Shown here: in pieces, positions 54,670 through 64,000 of the stretch | How positions within the stretch are numbered: position 1 is the first letter of the stretch | How the letters are laid out: each line of letters begins with the position of its first letter | NCBI GenBank assembly: GCA_022495995.1 | Contig: JAFEMH010000734.1 | Span: forward strand, 248,001-312,000 | Length of the DNA stretch: 64,000 bases | DNA from: Adenophora triphylla var. japonica | Lineage: Eukaryota; Streptophyta; Magnoliopsida; Asterales; Campanulaceae | Direction: 5' to 3' | Position numbers and translations under genes: made by a program | The notes under the pieces: model-generated | Seen by the model: the letters and a program-made list of their open reading frames with translations, nothing else | Told to the model about the DNA's origin: nothing | Databases searched by the model: none

Positions 54670-55795
54670 CGGACACCTATTTGGGCTTGTTCCCATACCT
54701 CTTTAGGCTCGTTCCTATCCGCAGGCTTGTTCCTATGCGTAGGCTTGTTCCTACACCTCTTCAGGCTCGTTCCTATATCTCGCTAGGCTTGTTCCTATGC
54801 GTAGGCTTGTTCCTACACCTCTTCAGGCTCGTTCCTATATCTCGCTAGGCTTGCTCCTATGCGTAGGCTTGTTCCTACACCTCTTCAGGCTCGTTCCTAT
54901 ATCTCGCTAGGCTTGCTCCTATGCGTAGGCTTGTTCCTACACCTCTTCAGGCTCGTTCCTATATCTCGCTAGGCTTGCCCCTATGCGTAGGCTTGTTCCT
55001 ACACCTCTTCAGGCTCGTTCCTATATCTCGCTAGGCTTATTCCTATGTGTAGGCTTGTTCCTACACCTCTTCAGGCTCGTTCCTATATCTCGCTAGGCTT
55101 GCTCCTATGCGTAGGCTTGTTCCTACACCTCTTCAGGCTCGTTCCTATATCTCGCTAGGCTTGTTCCTATGCGTAGGCTTGTTCCTACACCTCTTCAGGC
55201 TCGTTCCTATATCTCGCTAGGCTTGTTCCTATGCGTAGGCTTGTTCCTAAACCTCTTCAGGCTCGTTCCTATATCACGCTAGGCTTGCTCCTATGCGTAG
55301 GCTTGTTCCTACACCTCTTCAGGCTCGTTCCTATATCTCGCTAGGCTTGTTCCTATCCGTAGGCTTGTTCCTATGCGTAGGCTTGTTCCTACACCTCTTC
55401 AGGCTCGTTCCTATATCTCGCTAGGCTTGTTCCTATGCGTAGGCTTGTTCCTACACCTCTTCAGGCTCGTTCCTATATCTCGCTAGGCTTGCTCCTATGC
55501 GTAGGCTTGTTCCTACACCTCTTCAGGCTCGTTCCTATATCTCGCTAGGCTTGCTCCTATGCGTAGGATTGTTCCTACACCTCTTCAGACTCATTCCTAT
55601 ATCTTGCTAGGCTTGTTCCTACACCTCTTCAGGCTCGTTCCTATATCTCGCTAGGCTTGTTCCTATGCGTAGGCTTGTTCCTACACCTCTTCAGGCTCGT
55701 TCCTATATCTCGCTAGGCTTGCTCCTATGCGTAGGATTGTTCCTACACCTCTTTAGGCTTGTTCCTACACCTCTTTTATGCTCGTTCCTATGTTT
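54670..55795. repeat. 62-bp minisatellite, about 17 copies
   Basis: Starts of CGCTAGGCTT are 62 bases apart (54781, 54843, 54905, 54967, 55029, and so on), with one 80-base step (55339 to 55419) from an extra 18-base subunit. The unit is three related subunits of 22, 18 and 22 bases sharing GGCT(T/C)GTTCCTA. The window ends in the first subunits of the unit 2 copy (about 63955-64000). Confidence 0.95.
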
Positions 55796-55849
55796 CATTC
55801 GGGTCTAAACGCCCGCCTCTCGGTCTTTCTCAAATCATTATTCTTTGGC

Positions 55850-56226
55850 CCGGAATGGCCTTAAACTACCCGGTCCGGAAAACCGTACAGTTTCCAACAC
55901 AGAAAATGGCCCGAAATGGCCATAAACTACCCGGTCCGGAAAGAACATACAGATTTCTCACACAGTAAAAGTTCGCGGGTTGACTTCCCAAAGAAAAACA
56001 GTCAAATTCGCGGGTGACTCCCAAAGAAAAAAGTCAAATCATCGGGATGACTCCCCACCAAAAACAGTCAATTTCGCGGGTGACTCCCAAAGAAAAAAGT
56101 CAAATCATCGGGGTGACTCCCCATCAAAACAGTCAAATTCGCGGGTGACTCCCAAAGAAAAAAGTCAAATCATCGGGGTGACTCCCCATCAAAACAGTCA
56201 AATTTGCGGGTGACTCCCAAAGAAAA
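55850..56226. repeat. 65-bp tandem repeat before the truncated LTR
   Basis: GTCAAATTCGCGGG-type blocks start at 56001, 56067, 56132 and 56197. Each unit has GGGTGACTCCCAAAGAAAAA and GGGGTGACTCCCCATCAAAA. A two-copy repeat with ACTACCCGGTCCGGAAA precedes it (about 55855-55950). No gene. Confidence 0.9.
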
Positions 56227-56991
56227 AAGCCACTATTTGGGTGCCTATGGTCTGTTTGGGTGCGATTTATTGGAGGCGGTTTGCCATATGACATGGATAA
56301 CTTCGGATGTTCCGTGTCATATGACATTCCGTATCATTCAAAGTCTATCGTGACTTTGCTCACTCCCGTCAATCCCAAACTGAGCTTAGACCTTCAAATA
56401 GTGTCTTTAAATGAGTCAAATAAATGTCGTTCCAGTTCCAGAAATAGCTTGGTCATTGTAATAGACAATCTGACCATGAGGCATCATGTCGTGCGACACC
56501 CTCTTTCTGTGAGGTCCTGTGTCGGACGACATAGGAGTTCTCTGGACAGATTGTCTTACCTTCTGCCTTGTTATGATAATCATAATATGTAAAAAGGGTG
56601 TGGCCCCCTGTCATGGCTCACAAGTTGTACTCAGCTTTTACATTATCAATGAAATGTCAAATTTGCATGCTTTACACATCGACACATATTGCACACACAC
56701 TTTGAATGTCCAAAATTGTCCAATATTGATTGAAAGTCTCGAAAGAGGCGTGTTGGGTGAACTCTCTAGTTCTTCCCAAACACGTAACCAGACTCCCGAA
56801 CCCAAAATCTATTTAAATAGGTTTTTCAATGTTTTCCTCTAAAAACGGCGTGGCGACTCCCAAAACCGAAGTTTTTCAAAACTTATCGTATCATTGCAAT
56901 ACATACAAAACCTCTTTCAAAAAGGAAAAATGATATCGATAACCAAAACTCATTCATTTCTTCTTCTTTTTTCGGGGCGAGCGTTCATTCA
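56227..56991 (+). repeat. E6 middle LTR, lacking its first 1037 bases
   Basis: Matches 47679-48442 closely. The join AAAAAA|GCCACTATTTG shows internal repeat sequence running straight into mid-LTR; AAGCC is shared at the junction. The promoter, TATA box and polypurine tract are missing. Confidence 0.9.
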
Positions 56992-56992
56992 G

Positions 56993-57010
56993 TGGCGACT
57001 CCGCTGGGGA
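56993..57010 (+). other. E6 unit 2 primer binding site
   Basis: Identical to 48444-48461. Confidence 0.9.
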
Positions 57011-58547
57011 CTTACATTGAAAAACTTTTTGTTTTAAAAAAAAAATGATGAAGAAGATACTTGGGACAAATGGTGGACTAGCAATCCCACGTACCAGTAT
57101 CATTCTTCTATTTTCTAAAAAAAAAAAGAGAAATTTTTTTCTTAAGAGGGTCTAACTTTCTTTAAATCAACTTGGACAATTTCGACATTCTCCTTGTGTG
57201 TGCATGTGTGTCATTTTGTGTGCTCACGTGAGCCTTGCCATACTTTTTGCTACATGGCATTCTTGGGAGCCGGGGCTTCCCCCTTTGCAATTTGCTCTTC
57301 CCGTTGATCAGAACAGGGCAGGATGACGCTGGACTACAGCTACTGGTAAAATCTGACATTTGGGGCAGTCTCCTTTTGTCATGCTTTGACTCATTATCTT
57401 GTTTTTCCTTTGCATATTGCATAAAAAAAATATATATATCTTTTACAAAAAATCAAAATATATTTTCCTAGAAAATACCTTCACACTACTCGCACGCTAC
57501 CCGCACATAGAGTTAGAACCCGGGAGTGTACGGACGGCATCGCGGAAAGTGACGTGTTTCGCTAACGCTTGAGCGCCTAAAGTCCTCCTAGCGTGTGAGT
57601 CAGCCAACACTTGTCCGTGACACACTTTCTACCGTGACCGGTTGGTTTTTGGCCAATGCTTTTCAAAACATTTTCAAACTCAGTTTTTAAAATTTTCTCA
57701 CAAAGTCCGAGTCATGCATCGTCTCCAAAAATCTTGGCATACTTTCCCTCTTCGTGTCGGAATTACGACATAGTTCAAGCGTAAGTACTCGTTAAGATCT
57801 CTACATATCTCGACGTAGGTACATATCGATTTCTCGGCTTGGCTTCGTGAGAAGTCATGACGCGTTCTCGGCATGTGTCAACGCGGGACCATGTCGAATT
57901 CTTAACGTATACTAACGAGAGTTATGCCGAAATTTCGCCGCTAAGCGACGAGAGGCCATGCCAGATTTCCAACTCGAAAAGAGGAGAGGTCATGCCCAAT
58001 TATTCCAGGGTTTTACCTCCAAATTGCGGTCTCGTACATTCAAATGTACGTTCGATCCTCTCTCCTCCCGAGTTTAGACGTTGACTTGGACTTGGTTTTG
58101 AAAACCCCGAGTTTGACTTGTTTTGGCTCGTATGCCCATAGGTTCATTCTCCCTTTCGATTGGTGGGTTCCACGTGCCCTATAGGACCTCTGCCGGGATT
58201 GTCCATCCCGGAGGTGCAATACAGGTGGAATACAGGGGGTTTATAGACGTAGTGATGGAACCCACTGATCCAGGAATAGCGTAGAATGCGAAAAATAAGG
58301 TTTTCCCCTTTTCCAACCATTCCTAGGATCAATAAAAATCATTTTTATAAAAAACAAAAAAATATAATAAAAATATAAAAAAAAAAAAAAAAAGAGAGCA
58401 TATGCATGAGTCCGTCCTAAGCCTATCCTCTCCCCTACCTAAAACCGTTCTCTCCCCCTTTCAGCGAGCAAGTATTGGGTCAGAGTTCCGGGCGGTCGGT
58501 TAATCAGTTTCTCTCCACTCAGGGGTTCATTTCCAGCAGTCTCAGAA
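57011..58547 (+). other. E6 unit 2 leader
   Basis: Copy of 48462-49995 with few differences by eye (for example GTCCGT to GTCCAT at 58201). No gene. Confidence 0.8.
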
Positions 58548-60716
58548 ATGGCAGATTCGCAAGTCTCAGCGGGTTTGGGTCCGAATGCGGGTGTTGATCC
58601 AGCTCAGAATCAGAATGTCAGTTAGGGTGTAGGGCCAGATCAAGGTCAGAATGCGGGGCCGAACGCAGCTCTGAATCCCTCTCCTAGCAGTGGTTATGGC
58701 ATGGGTCCTCACATGACACCCCCGGGAAGTCCGTTTGTTAACCCTCACCCAGGTTTCAACTTCTCTCAAGAAGCTTCCCTCCGTGCTGCTCTCAAAGCCT
58801 CTCGTGCCCATGAGGAAGCTGGTTGGGCTCGCTATGTCGAAGTAATGCGCATGCAAGGCGTTGCTGTAATCCGTCACCCCGATGGGTCATACGAAGAAAT
58901 CAGGGAAGAGCCCGATGTTACTATCACCGGCACTGGCTTTGTTCCCCCATCCTCACCTAGGCAAAGCCTTCACAATATGCCCCCACCAGTCTCCTATGGT
59001 GTGCCTGGCTCCCTCTCGATGCCGACTCATGGGGGTATGTCAAGATCTCCCCTATCCCAGTATCTACTTATGGTATGCAATACTGGCTGAGGGGCAAATC
59101 AAGCTCCTTACCGAAGGTCAGTGCTCGGGACCAGTTTATGTTTTATCCCCAGAACCAGCTTGGGCAGGGTCAGCAGCCCAGTGGTGTCAATCAAGAGCCG
59201 TTTGGGTATACTCAGAATCAGTTTGGAACTCAGGGTCGAAGTCCGTATAACAGCACGGGCCAGCCGCCCAACCCGACCTTTGGTGGTCAGTTTATTGCTC
59301 CTCATGATCAGTCCAATCAGCAGCAGAGCGGGTATCGCATGTCAGGAAGCCAGATTTGCCAGGATCAGATCCCGCAATATCCACAACCCCAATTCCAGAA
59401 CAACATCCCTTAGCCTGCGGTTTGTTCTCCTCTCACCCAGCATCTGTACGGTTCCATCCCGTATTCAGCTCTGTGCACCGGTATCAGGTCCCCTGCCCAT
59501 GGTAACTTCGGCAGTCAATCAATACAGTTCAGGCCCCGGAATCCCGATGTCCAATTCAATGGTTACAACATGTACGGGAACAAGATCCCCAGCCCAGTTG
59601 GCTTAGTGGACAGCAATGTTAGCATACCCAGCACTCTTGGTCTTCCTCCGGCTGCCTTGCCAATCAGGCCCACGCCAGAATTCCCAGTGCCATCCTCAAT
59701 AGTAGCTCCGACTATGGGACGACCCACATCCTCCGAGGTTTCAAGTTTGAAAGAAGAACTGAAGTATGTGAAAGAGCAAGCAAAAATGACTTTTGGATCC
59801 AACATGGTCAGCTCCGTAGAGCTCAAAGACTCCAAGGCTCTCCGAAGAACTTCAAGATGCCCCCCATAACCAAGTTTGAAGGCTCCACATGCCCTAAAAC
59901 TCACATGAACAGCTACATCATGTCAATGGGTGCCAAAGGGGCCATCGAATAGATGCTAGCCCTTTACTTTCACTTATCCCTCGATGACTCTCCTTTAAGG
60001 TGGTTCCTAGGACTTAAACCAGAAGCAAGGGCTACGTGGTCCCAGATCAGTGATGCTTTTTTGGACAAATACAAAGGAAGTATCGAGTGGTACACCACTC
60101 GTAGTGACTTGATCGGCACCATCCAGAGGCACGATGAGTCCGTCACAGACTTTTATAAGAGGTGGAACAAGAAGCTTAATGATTTGGCTCACCCAATTCC
60201 CCTCTCTGACGAGAAGTCCATCTTCCTTTCATGTGTCAAGCCATCTGTCAGGGAAGCCATTGGCCGGGGGTACTACCCGAATCTGCGAGAAATGGTGAGT
60301 GCAGGGGCTGAAAGCGAGAATGCTACCTATTCCATTGTTCCAAGCTCTACCCATGTTGCTTCAAAGGGTAAAGAAACTGCTGTCTCTAACACCGTCAACT
60401 ACATTCAAGGGGAGAAGGGTCAGTTATCTGGCCGTGGTGGAGGAAGGCCTCAGCGGCAGAAATTTGATGATTTGGGGATGCCAACTGAGGAGGCATTTAA
60501 TGGTTTGGTAAAGGCTGATCAAGCCTCTGGATAATTACAACCCGGTTAAGGCAAATCCCAATCTGGACACTAGCAAGTTTTGCCTCTACCATCATACCAC
60601 TCGGACATGTTACCAATGACTGCGTCCCTTTGAAGCTGCTCATCCAAAGGCTTATTGATGAGGGGAAGATCGAGAAGGCTCCTCGCCCCAATGTGATTAC
60701 CAATCTTCTTCCGTGA
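58548..60716 (+). pseudogene. E6 unit 2 gag with capsid-like domain
   Basis: ATG 58548 as in unit 1, but an early stop (TAG at about 58623) and later shifts break it. Open parts: 58701-59090 (N-terminal), 59075-59413 (Gln/Asn/Gly-rich), 59570-59869 (ends in a coiled coil, VSSLKEELKYVKEQAKMTFG) and 59953-60534. The last is the retrotransposon gag domain: LALYFHLSLDDSPLRWFLGL, ATWSQISDAFLDKYKG, VTDFYKRWNKKLNDLAHPIP and ESENATYS. It ends ...PNVITNLLP with TGA at 60714-60716. The 707 bases here are what unit 1 lost. Confidence 0.9.
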
Positions 60717-63700
60717 TCTTCACCAGAACCCAGGGCCCTCCCATTCAATATTAATACAGTCAATCAGTCTTTGTAGGATCTAGATTGTCTGTTTGTTTCT
60801 TTAATGAATGTCCTTTATTGGACAAGAGTCTGTCAAGTCCACGTTGGACTAGTCTTTTCTTCCAATGATAAAAGTCTTTGTTTCTTTTCTTGCTAGGCTC
60901 GAGACATCACTCGCCACCCACGTTACAATTAATTGAAATGGTCTTATCCAAGGATGATCACCTGTGCTGCTCAATCGCTAATGCTTTGAAATAACTCATG
61001 TTTAAATTAATCAGAATGAGAAAATCAATTAATATCCTTCTCAAGTTGGGGCTTACCAACTCCCCATCTCGCATCTCATATGCTCACATCTCTTTCATTA
61101 TCCTCATCATTTCGTTGATCGAGAATTTGCATCAATCTTTCTCATTTAAAGCTCAAGCAAGCAACGAAGACTTAATTTCGTTTAAGTCATCCGGTAGGGA
61201 TTGCGGTTGAAGCCTTTCACCCATAGGAAAGCCATTACCTCACCCTCACCAAACAATATCCTTTCATTTCAAGATCGGCATGTTTTGAAACCCTGTTTAG
61301 CCATCACCTTTGCTCCTTGCTGAGAGAAGTCCAAGCAACGCCAAAGAAGCTAGCTTCGAGAGTCGGCGATGCATAAAATACTCAAGTCATGAAGGAAGGA
61401 AAGATAATCCTCAACTCCTCAAAGAGGCCTTCCAAGTTGTCAAAAGAAGGATTTTAAATCCTCACAATCTCAGATATAATCCTCAGCTCCTCAGGAAGCC
61501 TTCCAAATTCTCAAAAGAAGGATTTTAAATCCTCACAATCTCAGAAATAATTCTCAAGTCCTCAAAGAGGCCTTCCAAATTCTAAAAAAGAAGGATTTCA
61601 AATCCTCGCAACTCAGCAAAAATCCTCGACTTCTCGAGAAGCTCTCCAATGTTCACAAAAGAGCCCAAACCCTCGAAGGTTCATAAAAGTTCTCAAATAG
61701 CTTGAACTTCCTCTCACCGTTTTCCTTAATCAATTCCTAGCCATCCTCTCGATTTTAGAGGATATTCCCTTTACCATTACCCTTGCCTTTGGCCAAAGTC
61801 AAAATTTGAAATCAATCTTCCTCGCCGTAGATTTCCCAAACACATCCCTGCAAGCCAACCCCTCATTTTTAGAGGTTCAGTCAGTAAAAGGCCTAGCCGA
61901 CCTCTCATCTTAAGAGGTCATGACATTCCAAATCACCCGATGGCCGATCGAAGCCCAGAAACCCAACTACAGTCCCTACCGGATAGCAATTTCATTCTGA
62001 TATCTTCGAGATCTAAATCAGATTAATGCTTTATTGCTTGCTTAAATCAGAGCCAAATCCATCTCGGCTCAAAAGATCATCAATCTAAGATTGGGCAAAT
62101 TCAGTCCATTCATTTGGCACTTTATGTGAGCATATTTCATTTCTCCTCCACAAACACTTGCCGCGAATGTCCCACTGGGGCTTCGCATCCGTGTCTTTCA
62201 TGGAAACTCCAAGGGGACATGATCTTCAATCCCCCAACTCTCATATTCCTCGAGGGTCCTCGAAATCTCAAATTTTCACATTCATTCTCTTCATTCGGGA
62301 TAAGCCCGAACTACGGCGACCTGAGCTCCTCATCATGGAGGGGAACGTAGGCAACCATCATTGGTCCGGTCGAAATCACAAACAAATCTCAGAAAATCTG
62401 GTCTCATCAAGGACCGTTCCTATACACTTTCCATCATTCCGGACTTGATCTCGATATCAGTTGATTTTCTCCTTGTGATTAATCAAAATATTTGTTCATA
62501 TCAGACTTAGAGTTTGAATAACTCGAACATCAATAAAGGGTTTTAAGTAGCTTTGTGATCATCATGAATAAGACAACTTTTCAAGTGTCTCGACAAGTCT
62601 TCTCTCTCTCCGTCATAGGGAAATAGAGCCAAACACTGTCTTTCTGTCAGCAGGGGCTTCCAAACACTTTTCCACACCTTGTCGTGTTTATACTCTCTCA
62701 AAAGAGTCAAATCCAAAGCAAGTGTGTCATACACAAATTCGGGATTCATTCCCACTTTTCGAAAAATGTGCCCCTGCACGTATATATTTCCAAGTCTGTG
62801 ACTGATTGACTAAGGTTTGAAAAGATGGGTGCCTCCTGGGTCGCGTGATGATTATGCCTGTAACGGGATTGCATTGGACCTCTCTTCATAACGTTCTATT
62901 TTGGGCCAAATATTGGATCTTGGGGATGATGCCAAGGTTGAAGATGAACTTTGGGGCTGCTGTGACTGCTGGAAGTTGCCTTTTGCGAAGTTGTCCTTTT
63001 ACAAACGTTGGGGGCTAGTTTCCCAAGAAAGTCAGTAAACGTGACCATCCATCAGACGTCACAATTGGCTGCATCTGCAGCACTCCATCGGCGATCCGAT
63101 ACTTGCTCAAAACCTGTCCAAAGTAGCCCAAAACTCTATATCCATTCCCCCTACTCACCAGCCGCATGGGAGAGGATTTGGCACACTTTGCACCCAAATA
63201 CATCACCAACCCCCAACAAATGCCATCCTTCTTGCCATATATTGGGACGGACTAATACATATAAACAAATAAGTCTAGATGCTATCAATAGAATGCATTA
63301 GTTGCAAAATGCAAAGATTTTATAGATTAGTGCATGCATTGCTCCTTCTCTCTATCTAAGAGTCATAAAGCATGGCAAAAGGGGACCGTCGTGGTCACTC
63401 CGACTCAGAGTCGTCGCCAGAATCATCCTCCTCATCTAGGACCCAAGGCCGGGGCTCACCATAATGTCCGTGCCACTGGGGTACTGCGGCAAGCGGGGGC
63501 TGGAAAGGATCATCCTCACCATCATCGTCAAAGGCCCATCCTGCAATGACAAATGAATCAAAAGTCCATTTTGAAATGGTAAATCATCGTCAAAGGTCCA
63601 TCTTGCAACGGCAACGTTCATCAATGGCCAGTTTGGCAAAGGGCAAGTCCTCAACAGCCCATCTTGCAACGGTGAATCATCTGCCATACCCGTCTCGCAA

Positions 63701-64000
63701 CGGCAAATTGACAGCAGAATCCGTCTTGCAACAGTAATATCAACCGCAAAGTTTGTGTTCTACCCGACAAATGTTTCCAAAGTCAGCCAATCACTTCAAG
63801 TGATCATCGTGCGCACAACCCTTGCAGGTAAGCACAGCACAGGTATGAAAGCATATCTCATTCACCTGCAAATGATCATTACTTTCTCAGATAAAGTCAT
63901 TTCAAGTCATAGAGTTCATCTCGCGATCCTTTTGAGTTTATCTCGGACACCTATTTGGGCTTGTTCCCATACCTCTTTAGGCTCGTTCCTATCCGCAGGC
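60717..64000 (+). other. E6 unit 2 non-coding tail and start of minisatellite
   Basis: Copy of 51458-54720. Between about 62600 and 63500 the two units differ more, mostly at CG sites. The last 45 bases enter the GGCTTGTTCC repeat. Confidence 0.8.

Larger units (their letters stand above)
46642..64000 (+). mobile_element. E6: gag-only Ogre-like element in two tandem units
   Basis: Unit 1 is LTR 46642-48442, primer site, leader, gag (49996-51457), non-coding tail, 62-bp minisatellite and a 65-bp repeat to 56226. Unit 2 starts inside an LTR at 56227 and repeats the whole order to the window end, which falls at the start of the second minisatellite. The two units are nearly identical over long stretches. 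No protease, RT, RNase H or integrase lies between gag and the next LTR (about 4.8 kb), so this is a non-autonomous, gag-bearing derivative of the kind described in plants as TR-GAG. It would need enzymes in trans. Confidence 0.85.

Noticed and set aside
54670..55795. CRISPR-like regular repeats
   Set aside because: Units are contiguous and all subunits are related; there are no unique spacers and the context is a plant retrotransposon.

Overview
The window looks like a plant nuclear intergenic region, most likely from a eudicot with a large genome. It is built almost entirely of nested and truncated transposable elements plus one endogenous pararetrovirus fragment. I see no conventional host gene, tRNA gene, rRNA gene or CRISPR array. 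Plant origin rests on the families present: Ty3/gypsy elements of the Tat/Ogre/Retand group with antisense accessory ORFs, Ty1/copia SIRE-type elements, hAT-type elements and a caulimovirid. I cannot name the species.

Layout. (1) 1-3817: 5' part of a minus-strand Ogre-like element (E1): gag start, leader, tRNA-Arg-type primer site and complete LTR. It is inserted in a caulimovirid remnant (3818-~5306) that keeps a viroplasmin-type domain, a 324-codon ORF and a pregenomic-type promoter. (2) 5331-5930: a 254-bp direct repeat with poly-A. (3) 5975-29880: an old minus-strand Tat/Retand-like element (E2) with both LTRs, gag, protease, RT, RNase H, archaeal-type RNase H and integrase, plus a plus-strand antisense ORF unit with its own TATA box and introns. 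E2 is broken by a 5'-truncated SIRE-like copia (N1, 12187-15886), a nearly full-length SIRE-like copia (N2, 20245-27786) that itself carries a hAT-type element with a perfect 8-bp target duplication (N3, 25790-26552), and a partial hAT-type MITE at about 10754. (4) 29881-32660: AT-rich DNA with a G-rich-cored foldback element, three near-perfect palindromes and a foldback MITE. (5) 32660-38610: 3' end of another minus-strand Ogre-like element (E3) whose antisense ORF encodes a plant mobile domain. It is fused inside the antisense ORF to (6) E4 (38611-43804), a minus-strand relative of E2 with an open integrase. (7) 43805-46641: half a hAT-type MITE, an (AT)n tract, an Athila-like LTR piece, a minisatellite and an unassigned segment. 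(8) 46642-64000: a plus-strand Ogre-like element (E6) that carries gag but no pol, present as two tandem units joined through a 5'-truncated LTR, with a 62-bp minisatellite.

How the parts relate. gag, protease, RT/RNase H and integrase serve element replication; every pol here is damaged. E2, E3 and E4 share one plan: pol runs on the minus strand, an intron-bearing accessory unit runs towards it from the other end, and hairpin-forming tandem repeats lie between or beside them. E6 lacks pol and could only move with enzymes supplied by relatives. The observations I rate highest are the covarying hairpin array in E4, a copy of the first ten primer-site bases inside U5 of three Ogre-like families, family-specific palindromes just upstream of several LTR TATA boxes (in E3 the block recurs upstream of the antisense ORF), and short motifs scattered through coding and non-coding parts of both SIRE-like elements.
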